Source: Thermoplasmata archaeon
Lineage (GTDB): Archaea > Thermoplasmatota > Thermoplasmata > Thermoplasmatales > Thermoplasmataceae
Assembly (NCBI GenBank): GCA_021821635.1
Contig: JAKACH010000005.1
Location: forward strand, 1-46,247
Length of the DNA stretch: 46,247 bases
Reading direction: 5' to 3'
Within the stretch, counting starts at the first letter, position 1, and each line of letters starts with the position of its first letter. Both the position numbers and the translations under genes were made by a program. This document shows, in pieces, positions 23,766-32,743 of this stretch. The notes beneath the pieces were generated by a model, which was not told the origin of the DNA, searched no databases, and saw nothing but the letters and a program-made list of their open reading frames with translations.

Positions 23766-25098
23766 TATTCACCACCATGAAGAAAACGCCTATTGCCAGA
23801 GGCACAATAGATGCAACCAGAGCTACAGCGGGCATAAGCCTGCCCGGTTCACCGTCATCACCCGGTGACCCGAAAATCATCCTTGAAACGTTGAGGTTGA
23901 TACCTACAAACGCAAAAACAAGGGAAATAACGACCACTATGAACTGCGGTATTGCATTCACAAGAACCATTGAGTAGAGGATCAGAATTTCACCGAAAAA
24001 TGTCCCAAACGGGGGCGTCCCGGAAACTCCCAGGGATGACATAAGCAGCGCAGCGCTCGTAACCGGCATCTTTTTGGCCATACCCTTTACGCCAGCAACA
24101 TCCTTTTTACCTGTCGATCTTAGAACACTTCCTGATGAATAGAAGGCGCCGGCCTTGGAAAAGCTGTGTGAAATCAGAAGATAAAGTGCACCTGCAATGC
24201 CTATGGGATTCATTGTCGCTATTCCTATAAGAGCAAGGTTCATGTTCTCCATTGTTGAATAGGCGAACATCCTCTTGTATCTGGCCTGGTATCCCAGGAA
24301 CAGGGATGCAGCAGCTATAGAAACAGCTCCAAACCAGACAAAGAGTGAAGTTAACGGATCGATCTGGAAAATCCTGTAAAGGACGTAGAGTGCCGTGGGA
24401 AGCAGTACCCCAGAGAACATGGCACTGACCGGCGACGGCGCTTCACTATGCGCATCTGGAAGCCATGTGTGAACCGGAAAAACCCCTATCTTAGTTCCGA
24501 ATCCTATCAGTGCAATGGAAACTGCAACCCTGACAAATAGTGTGTTGGAAGTACCCAGGCCGAGAATAGTGGAAACCTCGAGCGTTCCAAATGAGTAGTA
24601 TATCAGGATGATGGATATGAATGCAAAAGTAACGCCTGCGGACACAATTATGATATACCGCCAGGTTGCCTCAAGGGATTCCTCACTCTTTTCGGTCATT
24701 ATGAGAAGGGCGGATGATATTGTTGTAGCCTCGATTCCAACCCACATTAGGCCGTAGTTGTTTACCTGCGCCGAAAACAGCATGGATACTGCAAACAGGT
24801 TCATGAGGAGGTAATAAGTCGGTTGCTTCAGACCGGTTGCATTCTGATCTGAAATGTATATGAGAGAATATATGCTGGAAAGCAGGTATATACTCGTTAT
24901 CATGATTATGAACACGTCTGTGGTCCGGTCAACAAAGAAGAAACCCTGAGGCGGCATTATCCAGAACAGCATAACGGAAAGCACTACATCGATCGATGCT
25001 GCAACAACAGTTGCCATTCTTATGTTGCGTAAATAAAATGCTGCGGCCATTCCAGGAATCAGCAGGAGAAGGATGGAGATCAGTGTACCCGGTGTCAT
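23752..25098 (-). CDS. Ehr-type complex: antiporter-like membrane subunit (HyfF/NuoN-like)
   Basis: 448-aa polytopic protein of the antiporter-like family. Landmarks: LMWVGIEATTISSALLI (channel Glu), GTKIGVFPVHTWLPDAHSEA (TM7 Lys plus the highly conserved P-H-WLPDAH), and LLISHSFSKAGAFYSSG (HS--KA). GTPPFGTFFGE lies near the C-terminal third. With the HyfB-like gene this gives the complex two ion-translocating modules. It overlaps the next gene upstream (HyfE-like) by 4 nt and the large-subunit gene by 14 nt. Confidence 0.92.
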   Translation of the reverse strand: MTPGTLISILLLLIPGMAAAFYLRNIRMATVVAASIDVVLSVMLFWIMPPQGFFFVDRTTDVFIIMITSIYLLSSIYSLIYISDQNATGLKQPTYYLLMNLFAVSMLFSAQVNNYGLMWVGIEATTISSALLIMTEKSEESLEATWRYIIIVSAGVTFAFISIILIYYSFGTLEVSTILGLGTSNTLFVRVAVSIALIGFGTKIGVFPVHTWLPDAHSEAPSPVSAMFSGVLLPTALYVLYRIFQIDPLTSLFVWFGAVSIAAASLFLGYQARYKRMFAYSTMENMNLALIGIATMNPIGIAGALYLLISHSFSKAGAFYSSGSVLRSTGKKDVAGVKGMAKKMPVTSAALLMSSLGVSGTPPFGTFFGEILILYSMVLVNAIPQFIVVVISLVFAFVGINLNVSRMIFGSPGDDGEPGRLMPAVALVASIVPLAIGVFFMVVNNAVL

Positions 25099-25736
25099 CC
25101 TCTCAACTCCTCCATTCTTTCGTGAGTGGCTTTCTCCACGGTAATGACCGATGATATGACAACCAGTGCAAGCACGTCAAGGAAAACGCTTGCCTCTATG
25201 ATTATTGGCACAGGAAGCAGGAAGAGTGCCAGCAAGACAAGGCCATTCTCTTCCTCGACGTAACCCACGATCTGCGTGTACGTGCTTCTTCTCGATGTAA
25301 TCAGGAAAAGGCCCTGAAAAAAGAGCAGCAGTGGAAAAAGAAGAGTAGAGGAGTCCCCGGTCTGGGAGATTGGAACCAGACTTGAGAATATTATAGAATA
25401 GATTATGAAAACCGCTATAACTATGAAAACCAGGTCCACAAGGAAGAGATATGGAACATTCACGCCCTCCTCAAAAACATAGCTTTTCCTCCTTGGCATA
25501 CGTGTTTCCAGCATATAGGTTATCAATATGCCGCGAAGTATCAGAATAAGAAGGCCAAGGATAAGGAGATCAATGGAACTCTCCATATAAGCCAAGAGAA
25601 AGGATGCGATTGCGATAAGAATCGACTGCACCAGCTGCCCTCTTATCATTGACATTATATACCGCTGCCCCTGGATATAGAAGGCGCTGACGAGAATCGA
25701 GGCGGAGATCAGGTAAACTATGGCGTTGTCGTTCAA
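25095..25736 (-). CDS. Ehr-type complex: HyfE/NuoK-like membrane subunit
   Basis: 213 aa with about six or seven membrane segments. Features of hydrogenase-4 component E: IRGQLVQSILIAI near the start, GYVEEENGLVLLALFL (the conserved Glu of the NuoK-like half) and ASVFLDVLALVVISSVI near the end. It should form part of the proton path between the NuoH-like subunit and the antiporter-like subunits. The ATG overlaps the stop of the NuoH-like gene by 4 nt, as do most junctions in this operon. Confidence 0.85.
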   Translation of the reverse strand: MNDNAIVYLISASILVSAFYIQGQRYIMSMIRGQLVQSILIAIASFLLAYMESSIDLLILGLLILILRGILITYMLETRMPRRKSYVFEEGVNVPYLFLVDLVFIVIAVFIIYSIIFSSLVPISQTGDSSTLLFPLLLFFQGLFLITSRRSTYTQIVGYVEEENGLVLLALFLLPVPIIIEASVFLDVLALVVISSVITVEKATHERMEELRG

Positions 25737-26677
25737 TGCATCACCTCGCTCAGAAGTAAAAATAAAATGGAAAATGTGAAAGCAACGGCAAGATAGTCTA
25801 GTATTTTGAAAAGCCTAACCTTTGCCAGCGTTGTTTCAATGATCATTACAATGAAGATGAGTAGGAGCCACTTTCCTATCATTACAGGCACATCCAGGAG
25901 GAAATACGGCGATGTGGAATAGAGACCCCATGGGAACAGGAAAACGTTAAGGAGTACTGATCCCAGGAGATATTGCTTCATGTACGATGACCATTTATTC
26001 ACGGCAAGCAGGCGTCCGCTGTACTCATAGTTGAGGGACTCATCAACCATGCCAAGTTCCTGCAGGCCGGAGCTTTCAAGCGGTATCTTCCCAGTTTCAT
26101 AGAGAAAAATCATGAAAAATGCAAGTGTTGCAAACACATGAACAAGCGTAATATTGGCAGACGGATTGGAAATCAGGTACTGGTTTGTAGTATATGGATT
26201 GTCTGTGGCTGTTATCAGGGATACTGCTATGAAGACGGTTATCAAAGCCCCTTCACCAAGAAAATTAAAGGATGCAAGCCGCGAGACGCCCATGGCAGCC
26301 AGGTTACTTCCAGAGTCCATGGCCGCAGCCATTTTAAGGAAGGCGGCAAATGAGAACAGGATGGCGCCTCCAAGGAAATCTGCACTTGCCGTGAATATAA
26401 CCGGCACCGGAATCAATACTGGAATTATCAGTGCAATAAGGCAGTATACACCGAATGCGACATATGGAACGAATCTGAATAATATCGAAGAACCCTCAGG
26501 AACAAGCGTTTCTTTCTTCAGGAGTTTGAAAAGATCATAATAAGGCTGAAATATGCTTGGCCCCTTCCTGGACTCGACTCTTGCCTTAAACCTGGCGAAA
26601 ATTCCGGCGAAAAGAGGGGCACATAGAATAACAAATATGAACTGAGTGGCGGTTTCCAGGAACAGTGTCAGCAACAT
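25733..26677 (-). CDS. Ehr-type complex: HyfC/NuoH-like membrane subunit
   Basis: 314-aa polytopic protein, first gene of the operon. FKARVESRKGPSIFQPYYDL is the hallmark cytoplasmic loop of this family (R-x-RKGP--Q-YYDL-KL). LYETGKIPLESSGLQELGMV matches the E-G-IP-D-----EL loop. It connects the Fe-S arm to the ion-pumping arm. The ATG is preceded by GGAGG 7 nt upstream and a ~70-nt leader, with a TATA-like TTTTATATAAG further up, so unlike many genes here it uses a leader and a Shine-Dalgarno site. Confidence 0.92.
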   Translation of the reverse strand: MLLTLFLETATQFIFVILCAPLFAGIFARFKARVESRKGPSIFQPYYDLFKLLKKETLVPEGSSILFRFVPYVAFGVYCLIALIIPVLIPVPVIFTASADFLGGAILFSFAAFLKMAAAMDSGSNLAAMGVSRLASFNFLGEGALITVFIAVSLITATDNPYTTNQYLISNPSANITLVHVFATLAFFMIFLYETGKIPLESSGLQELGMVDESLNYEYSGRLLAVNKWSSYMKQYLLGSVLLNVFLFPWGLYSTSPYFLLDVPVMIGKWLLLIFIVMIIETTLAKVRLFKILDYLAVAFTFSILFLLLSEVMH

Positions 26678-26683
26678 GATTAG

Positions 26684-26782
26684 CCTCCAGTAAGCTAGGC
26701 GTCATCAGCCAGAGCTGGCGGTTTGGTCATGTGGAAACGCCATTCCACGACGCCCGGATATGTATGATTCTTATATAAAATT
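26684..26782 (-). promoter_or_regulatory. Promoter and structured leader of the Ehr operon
   Basis: Reading on the minus strand: a TATA-like TTTTATATAAG (~26,771-26,781), then a ~70-nt leader containing inverted repeats. GTGGAA (26731-26736) pairs with TTCCAC (26743-26748), and a GGCGT/ACGCC pair can form a larger stem. GGAGG lies just before the ATG at 26677. It could be a regulatory leader or an operator. It matches no riboswitch class I can name. Confidence 0.5.
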
Positions 26783-26896
26783 GCGGTGGAAGTGCTTTCA
26801 ATGTCACTTTAAAGGATAAAGATTTTCACTCGTGCAATTACTTCGACGTGCTCCTTCTATGAATGTTTATAGACGCTTTGCAATAATGAATCAAAG

Positions 26897-28042
26897 ATGG
26901 AAACGCTCCGGATAGCAATATACACCGATACCTACCTTCCTACAAGGGACGGTGTTGTAACATACATACTTACACTTAGAAAGGAACTGGAACGTCTCGG
27001 ACATGAGGTGATAATCGCAACTACTGCAAGAGGCCCCGCTTCTAAAGCAGATGAAAATAATGTATATGTGAGCAGGGGCTATAAATTTCCATTATATCCG
27101 CAGTACAGTATTAGCCCTGTGCCATTCTCAGTGAACAAGAAAATAATGGATCTGAAGGTTGACATAGTCCATTCGCAGACTCCTCTAATGATGGGATATG
27201 CGGCACTCAGGTACTCAAAACTGAAGGATATACCATGCATATCGACTTTTCACAGCCTCATATTCCACGAGTCAATCCTGAACGCATATCTTCCAGATAA
27301 TACAAGAACTATCAGAACGGTAGAGCGGCTCATGAAGCGGTACCTGAAGTGGCATTATCTTAAATGTAACGAAACTATTGTCCCATCAGAGTACGTCAAA
27401 CGCATTCTTTCCAGAGAATTATCTGTAGAAGCAAAGGTAGTAAACAATGCCATAGACATATACAGATATTTACCATCAATGTCGAAAAGCGAAGCAAGGG
27501 CACACTTGAATATTGACGCTTCGTCCAGGATAGTACTGTTCCTGGGCAGAATAAGCAGGGAAAAGAATCTGGAGGTGCTCCTTAATGCCGCAAGACTTTC
27601 AGCCAGTGATGTAAGGTTTCTTATCCTGGGAGGAGGGCCGCATCTTGGGCACTACAAGGATATGGCCAATAACCTTGGGCTCAGGAACGTCGATTTTCTG
27701 GGTTTTGTCGACGACTCCCTTGCTCCCCTGTATTTCCGGGCTGCTGACGTCTTCTGCAATCCTTCCAACTTCGAGGTAATGAGCACCGTTGATGTTGAAA
27801 GCATGGCAGCAGGAACACCAATCCTGGTCCCTGACGGGACATCCCAGGTAGAACTCCTTTTTGACGGGAAAGCAGGAATGTCATTCAGGAATGCCGATCC
27901 GTCGGATTTGAACTCCAAGATAGGCGATATGATATCAAACGAAAACAGTTTTTCCACCATAGATTATGCGAAGAAATTCACTCCTGAGAAGCATGTGGAG
28001 TCACTGCTCAGTATTTACAGATCGGCTTTAGACAGAAGATGA
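26897..28042 (+). CDS. GT4-family glycosyltransferase
   Basis: 381-aa GT-B fold enzyme. The N-terminal domain opens IAIYTDTYLPTRDGVVTYIL (the usual D-y-P-GG/DGV loop). The C-terminal domain starts near SSRIVLFLGRISREKNLEVL and contains FLILGGGPHLG, FLGFV and the E-x7-E motif in SNFEVMSTVDVESMAAGTP, which binds the nucleotide-sugar donor. No membrane segment. Relatives transfer sugars to lipids or other acceptors (including diacylglycerol and phosphoinositol lipids). The acceptor here is unknown; a glycolipid is plausible because archaeal acidophile membranes are glycosylated. Divergent from the Ehr operon. Confidence 0.9.
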   Translation: METLRIAIYTDTYLPTRDGVVTYILTLRKELERLGHEVIIATTARGPASKADENNVYVSRGYKFPLYPQYSISPVPFSVNKKIMDLKVDIVHSQTPLMMGYAALRYSKLKDIPCISTFHSLIFHESILNAYLPDNTRTIRTVERLMKRYLKWHYLKCNETIVPSEYVKRILSRELSVEAKVVNNAIDIYRYLPSMSKSEARAHLNIDASSRIVLFLGRISREKNLEVLLNAARLSASDVRFLILGGGPHLGHYKDMANNLGLRNVDFLGFVDDSLAPLYFRAADVFCNPSNFEVMSTVDVESMAAGTPILVPDGTSQVELLFDGKAGMSFRNADPSDLNSKIGDMISNENSFSTIDYAKKFTPEKHVESLLSIYRSALDRR

Positions 28043-28044
28043 CC

Positions 28045-28959
28045 TCACTCATCTTTTATAACACTGATTAGTGCTTTTGCAGCTGCGAGATCCTCCAAGC
28101 CGATGCCCATGCTTTTGAATACGCTTTTTCGGTATTTTCCCCTGTAATCCCGACCATCAAAAAGATCCTTAAGTTCAACAACCTTTCTATCAGGATTCTG
28201 CTCGCTAAACTCTATAATTTCCTTGGATTCCTGCAATGCCTGTTCAAGGCTTTCAGCTATAACGATATCCGAGGATACCAAAACGCTTTGGTCGGCCTCG
28301 CTTCTGAATGGCAGGTTTCCTCCTGCAAGGTTGACATGAAATCTGCTACCCAGGTCTGAAGCATAAATTATGGGCTTTATGGAGTCAGTAATAGCAGAAA
28401 CAAGCGTTACTCCTTCAAGAGCTTCTTTAGCAGTCCTGAAAGTCTTTATCTTCACGCCGAGTTTTCTGGAATTCCTTTCGGCGAAGGACTCCGCATGCTC
28501 GAATGTTCTGGAATACAGCCTGATCTCAGCGGGGTTGAATAGTTCCATTATGCCTGCCAGCTGAGTCTCTGCCTGGTAGCCTGAACCAATAAGAGTGAAC
28601 ACAGGGTCTTTTTCCTTAAGAAGGAGGCTTGAGACAAGTGCGGGGACAGCACCTGTCCTCATCTGCCCGAGCCTGTTTGCTTCTATCACAAATTTTAGCT
28701 CATTTGCCGCAGTGTCAAAAACCAGGACTTTGAAATTTCCTCCTTTTTTGGAAGCAAAATATGCTTTCAGGCCGGTCATGTTCCATGGATCGACGGAGGC
28801 AGGCATTGTGTTCAGGATACCTTCTCCTGCCGACAATCTGTTCCTGACTGAATATCTGGCTTTACCATTATAAAGGTAAGTGAACGCTTCTTTCAGCCTT
28901 TCCAATACATCATGCATTTTGAGGTTTTCCTCAACTTCCTGCTCAGTAATGTATCTCAT
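28045..28959 (-). CDS. Ornithine cyclodeaminase / mu-crystallin family protein
   Basis: 304 aa. Family features: GLKAYFASKKGG (K65, substrate carboxylate region), EANRLGQMRTGAVPALVSSL (helix after the dimer strand), TLIGSGYQAETQ (GSG--A nucleotide-binding loop, ~125-130), EIRLYSRT and LAGGNLPFRSEAD (normally G-----EID). Family members are NAD(P)-dependent: ornithine cyclodeaminase, alanine dehydrogenase (archaeal Ala dehydrogenase belongs here) or imine reductases. The exact reaction cannot be chosen. The stop lies 2 nt from the end of the convergent glycosyltransferase gene. Confidence 0.87.
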   Translation of the reverse strand: MRYITEQEVEENLKMHDVLERLKEAFTYLYNGKARYSVRNRLSAGEGILNTMPASVDPWNMTGLKAYFASKKGGNFKVLVFDTAANELKFVIEANRLGQMRTGAVPALVSSLLLKEKDPVFTLIGSGYQAETQLAGIMELFNPAEIRLYSRTFEHAESFAERNSRKLGVKIKTFRTAKEALEGVTLVSAITDSIKPIIYASDLGSRFHVNLAGGNLPFRSEADQSVLVSSDIVIAESLEQALQESKEIIEFSEQNPDRKVVELKDLFDGRDYRGKYRKSVFKSMGIGLEDLAAAKALISVIKDE

Positions 28960-29022
28960 AAACCAAAAGTCTGTGAAGATATTTAATATAGCTGATTAAA
29001 TAGATTCATGTAATATTGTATC

Positions 29023-29316
29023 ATGGATAAACCCTCTATAGACAGGAAGAAGCTGTTATCATACGTTGATGTAAACAGACAATTCTCTTTAACGATCGAC
29101 GGAAACAAGGTGGAACTGCACTTCTTTCCTAACTCACCGGAAGCTGCTCAGCATTTTCCAGACGGAAGCCAGGTCGAGCACATTATGTACGGGGAACTGA
29201 ATGGAGAAACGATTTATTTCCTCGAATTCGTAACGCGTAGCAGTTTTGGGGAGACAAGAACAAAGCTTGAGGGTGCAGACGACCCCGTCATGGAATGGCT
29301 GAAGTACGTCGATTAA
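29023..29316 (+). CDS. Small hypothetical protein (97 aa)
   Basis: Soluble, acidic, with a clear strand-turn pattern: RQFSLTIDGNKVELHFFPNS, QVEHIMYGELNGETIYFLEF, then SFGETRTKLEGADDPVMEWL and a C-terminal helix. No cysteines or membrane segment. Not recognised. TATA-like sequence (AATATAGCTGATTAAATAG) lies ~30 nt upstream of the ATG. It is divergent from the ornithine cyclodeaminase-like gene and convergent with the deoxyhypusine synthase gene. Confidence 0.6.
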   Translation: MDKPSIDRKKLLSYVDVNRQFSLTIDGNKVELHFFPNSPEAAQHFPDGSQVEHIMYGELNGETIYFLEFVTRSSFGETRTKLEGADDPVMEWLKYVD

Positions 29317-29360
29317 CATTTACGTGCCAGATACCGGCCCCCTTCAGGAGTATGAGGAAG

Positions 29361-30293
29361 TCACAGGTACGCACCGACAAGCAAAGGAAGTATTACGGTA
29401 ACATCTCCAGTCACGTTGACGAATTCGGCGTCTTCACGCATCTTTCTCCATGAAATTGCCTCTTCAAGCTTTGCACCGGAAAGCGATCCATCATATTCCT
29501 GGGCAGTTGTTATATAGATTGCATAATCCAATCCTCCCCTGAACTGGTTCCACCATATAGTGTGATGCTTGGAAATTCCCCCGCCTATCATCATTGCGCC
29601 TGTTTTCTTTGCCTCGAATATTATATCCGAAAGATCATGCTCGTCCTTGAGAAGATCAATCTTGAAGGATCTGTTTCGCTCATAGAATGACCAAAGCTGG
29701 GAACCGAAAGACCCGTCCGTCATGCCGGGCACAAATACCGGAATAGAGTTCTTTGCCGCGTTGTATAGGATGGATTCGTCGCTCTTCATCTGCATTCCAA
29801 ATTCACGAATGAGTTCCGCCCCGCCCCATTCCTTTTTTTTCTCAAACGCGCTCTCCAGGAACGGTTGAACCTTGGATTCTATGATTTCTCCATAGCTTTC
29901 GTCGGGAACGAAAACGTTTCCAAGACGGTTTATCCCAAGGTCTTTCAATTCCCTGTCACTGTAATCAAATGAACCGGAATAGTATTTCATGTATGTTCTC
30001 GCAATATCATGATCAAGGGTGCCGTTTGTTGTTATGATAACGTCTATCAGGTGCCTCTTAACAAGATCATTGATTACTCCCCTTGTGCCGGTTGCGATGA
30101 TGTCTGCAGGAAAAGAAAGGAAAGTTGTGTTCTCCTCATCAAACATTTTTTTCATTATGCTGAAAGCAGTAGCAACTTTAGCCGAAGTGAATCCGCCTGA
30201 ATGGGAAAATCCCTTCATTAATTCTTTCAGGGTAGTGTTTCCAGATACCCTTATGTCCTGGACTCCTTCAGATAATAGATCTTTCCTGTCCAT
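29361..30293 (-). CDS. dys: Deoxyhypusine synthase
   Basis: 310 aa. Transfers the aminobutyl group of spermidine to a lysine of translation factor aIF5A, the first step of hypusine formation. Key parts are visible: SFPADIIATGTRGVINDLVK, DVIITTNGTLDHDIART (NAD-binding and -T-G--DHD), PVFVPGMTDGSFGSQLW and GGGISKHHTIWWNQF with the active-site lysine (K242), followed by YITTAQEYDGSLSGAKLEEA. Length is at the short end for the family but all motifs are there. Monocistronic by position; divergent from the CopD-like gene. Confidence 0.95.
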   Translation of the reverse strand: MDRKDLLSEGVQDIRVSGNTTLKELMKGFSHSGGFTSAKVATAFSIMKKMFDEENTTFLSFPADIIATGTRGVINDLVKRHLIDVIITTNGTLDHDIARTYMKYYSGSFDYSDRELKDLGINRLGNVFVPDESYGEIIESKVQPFLESAFEKKKEWGGAELIREFGMQMKSDESILYNAAKNSIPVFVPGMTDGSFGSQLWSFYERNRSFKIDLLKDEHDLSDIIFEAKKTGAMMIGGGISKHHTIWWNQFRGGLDYAIYITTAQEYDGSLSGAKLEEAISWRKMREDAEFVNVTGDVTVILPLLVGAYL

Positions 30294-30393
30294 TGTTCGT
30301 AATAAGGAATGAATATATTGAATTGACCTTTCTTTGCATGATCAAGCATTGCTTTTATAAAGAAACTTAAATCGCTGCAAGGCATTCTGGAGA

Positions 30394-30888
30394 ATGGAGA
30401 ATTCGCTTATACTGGCACTCCTTTGGATACACATTTTCTTTGCGATTATATTTATCGGGGGCTCGTACTTCATGTGGCTCGTACTCTGGCCAGCCTCCTT
30501 CAAGGTTTCAGATGACGAGAAACAGCGTACCAGGTTTGTGGGTGTTGTTGCCAAGAGATTCGCCTATTTCTCCCATGCATCGCTTCTCATCCTTATTGTA
30601 ACGGGTCTTATCCTCGCTTTCGGCTGGTACCTGCCACAGCCTTCAGATCTTACAACCACGCTTCCAGGGAAGATTCTCCTTTCAAAGATTGCTGTAGTAG
30701 CAGCTATGATAGCAATTGTTTACGGAAATAACATGTATCATGGAAAGCGGATAATGAGGCTCAGCAGGGAAGGGAAAAAAGAAGAGCTTCAGAAGCTCAG
30801 GAGAATGTCCCACATTCTGAGTTTTATAAGCCTTGGCCTTATGGCGGTGATAGTGGTGCTCGCAGTTGCGCTTCAGATTTACGGATAA
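30394..30888 (+). CDS. CopD-like small integral membrane protein
   Basis: 164 aa with four predicted membrane helices. ALLWIHIFFAIIFIGGSYFM has the CopD-type His in helix 1, AYFSHASLLILIVTGLILAF has one in helix 2, and GKILLSKIAVVAAMIAIVYG and SFISLGLMAVIVVLAVALQI are helices 3 and 4. A charged cytoplasmic loop (RLSREGKKEELQKLRRMSH) separates helices 3 and 4. CopD-domain proteins are linked to copper or haem in the membrane; no role is proven for single-domain archaeal forms. It is followed 61 nt later by an MFS transporter on the same strand. Confidence 0.75.
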   Translation: MENSLILALLWIHIFFAIIFIGGSYFMWLVLWPASFKVSDDEKQRTRFVGVVAKRFAYFSHASLLILIVTGLILAFGWYLPQPSDLTTTLPGKILLSKIAVVAAMIAIVYGNNMYHGKRIMRLSREGKKEELQKLRRMSHILSFISLGLMAVIVVLAVALQIYG

Positions 30889-30949
30889 GATCAATGAATA
30901 CAATTTCACATAATGGATCCTGCAGCTTTACCGGGAGAATCGATCCCCT

Positions 30950-32110
30950 ATGAAAGAAATTACTAATAATATCCGATCCGTACTGCTTGTCCTTTTCGTT
31001 CTCCTGTCGCTGACAGTAGTGGTAAGGGGCAGCAACAACATGCTTCAAACGACAATTCCACTCTACGCAGCATATAATTTTTCGCTTTCAAAGCTGGATA
31101 TAGGTGTTCTATCTGCCATCTTCGGTCTTGCCACATTTATCACAACCGGTTTCGTAAATTCCCGTCTTGAATCACGGATCAGGAGGTACGTATTCATTGG
31201 GGCAAGCATGCTTTACGCTACAATTTTCATATTCTATTTCTACTCAAGCTTTCTCTTCCTGTGGATAATAACCGCGGCTTCAGGAGCTATTCTTGGGATG
31301 ATAATGCCAAACCTGATCACTGCAGCCGGTTTATTTCCAGACAGAAAGATAAGGGAGAGATCACTGTCGCTGTACGCTTCATCGTTGAGCCTGAGCCTCA
31401 TAATAGGACCACTTTTCGAGTACTATGTCCTCTTGCACTTCACGCTGAGAGATACCTTCCTGTTTTTCCTGCCTTTCGGCATTGCTGCGGCCTTGCTCTC
31501 ATTCTTCATAAAGTTCCCGCAAGATGAGAAGCGCCAAAACAAGACCAAATTTGAAGTCAGGCATGGTTTCAAGGTAGCTACTTACCTGAATCTATCATAC
31601 AACATACCCTTCATCCTGATAACAGTGTTTGCAGGAATCTATGTGCACTCTGAACTCGGTGGATCACTTTCGGATGTAACACTATATTACACTGTTTTCT
31701 TCGCGACCTCCTTCATATCCAGGATACTTCTATCATTTACGGGCCGCAGGAAATTGATCCGCCCTGTCATGCTAACGATGGCCCTGACTGTTATCGGTAT
31801 GTTTCTCATGTACATGTCATCGACTGCGGAAATATTTGTAATCTCGATGGCAGTCCTTGGGATACCGCACGGACTCAGTTATCCGCTTTCACTTATATAT
31901 CTCTCAAGATCCTATGAATCAAACGAGCGGAGTGCGGCCAACAGTTACTTCTTCTCTCTTATGACGATAATAATGGTTGCAGGGCCAATTCTCGGAGGCT
32001 ACTCTACCAGCGAGATAGGGTGGAGGCTGACCTTCCTGCTAATAGTTCCCATCGTATCGATCCTCATGATCATGGTATTTCTTCTCATACGCAAGGATCG
32101 GAACACGTAA
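30950..32110 (+). CDS. Major facilitator superfamily transporter
   Basis: 386 aa with about 12 predicted membrane segments in two six-helix halves joined by a basic loop near FPQDEKRQNKTKFEVRHGFK. The N-terminal half has RGSNNMLQTTIPLYAAYNFS and the cytoplasmic loop TGFVNSRLESRIRRYVFIGA, a variant of the MFS motif A region. The C-terminal half has FTGRRKLIRPVMLTMALTVI. It is a secondary transporter, probably proton-coupled; substrate class cannot be read off. It converges on rps7 with 72 nt between. Confidence 0.88.
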   Translation: MKEITNNIRSVLLVLFVLLSLTVVVRGSNNMLQTTIPLYAAYNFSLSKLDIGVLSAIFGLATFITTGFVNSRLESRIRRYVFIGASMLYATIFIFYFYSSFLFLWIITAASGAILGMIMPNLITAAGLFPDRKIRERSLSLYASSLSLSLIIGPLFEYYVLLHFTLRDTFLFFLPFGIAAALLSFFIKFPQDEKRQNKTKFEVRHGFKVATYLNLSYNIPFILITVFAGIYVHSELGGSLSDVTLYYTVFFATSFISRILLSFTGRRKLIRPVMLTMALTVIGMFLMYMSSTAEIFVISMAVLGIPHGLSYPLSLIYLSRSYESNERSAANSYFFSLMTIIMVAGPILGGYSTSEIGWRLTFLLIVPIVSILMIMVFLLIRKDRNT

Positions 32111-32139
32111 TGCCTGCAGGAAACAGAGCTCCCTGATGT

Positions 32140-32182
32140 ATAAATAACAATTAGAAAAAAAGTGGATATAAAAAAGAAAGGG
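32140..32182 (-). terminator. Poly-U terminator downstream of rps7
   Basis: On the minus strand the 40 nt after the rps7 stop contain two U-rich runs (CTTTCTTTTTTATATCC and CACTTTTTTTC), the usual archaeal intrinsic terminator. No stem is needed. This closes the rps12-rps7 transcript before the convergent MFS gene. Confidence 0.55.
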
Positions 32183-32743
32183 TTAACGGGCAGATGCCGA
32201 AATCCTTTCCACCTCATCCTTCTTGTTCACGGCAAAAGAGCCGCCCTCATTCCTGGACGCAAGCATAAGCTCATCTGCCAGGCAGTTCGCTATTGGTTTC
32301 TTGCTCTTGAAGGATGCATTGGTAGCACCAATAGCTATGTTTCTGAGTGCAACGCTCACCCGCCTTGAAGGTGAGACATCAACGGCTTTAGGTACTGCCA
32401 CTCCACCGTATTTCAGTCTCGTGACCTCTTCCCGGGGTGCCGCATTCTCTATGGCATTGATAAGTATCTGAATCGGGTTCTCCTTGGTTTTTGCAGCAAT
32501 TATCTCAAAAGCTTCCCTGAGCACGCGATATGCACTGTACTTCTTTCCTGTCCACTTCTCCGTCCTCATCAGCTTGTTAAGAAGACGCTCAATAGTGCTG
32601 ATATTCTTTCCGGTAGGGGATTTGCTGTATTTTCCGCCTCCGTGTAGATTCAGGCCAGAAGTCAGGTTGATGTACTTTTGCAAGCTCTGGTCATGCACCG
32701 CAACCTCATTAACTGGATATAATCCAAAGACTTTTGGTTCCAT
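32183..32743 (-). CDS. rps7: 30S ribosomal protein S7
   Basis: 186 aa. Archaeal/eukaryotic-type S7, which binds the 3' major domain of 16S rRNA and nucleates the small-subunit head. Clear features: [56 protein letters not shown] (the conserved NP-Q----A--N--P-E), [16 protein letters not shown] (G---P--V---R) and [20 protein letters not shown]. Its ATG overlaps the rps12 stop by one base (TAATG), so translation is coupled. The usual archaeal follow-on gene for elongation factor 2 is not next to it. Confidence 0.97.
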   Translation of the reverse strand: MEPKVFGLYPVNEVAVHDQSLQKYINLTSGLNLHGGGKYSKSPTGKNISTIERLLNKLMRTEKWTGKKYSAYRVLREAFEIIAAKTKENPIQILINAIENAAPREEVTRLKYGGVAVPKAVDVSPSRRVSVALRNIAIGATNASFKSKKPIANCLADELMLASRNEGGSFAVNKKDEVERISASAR

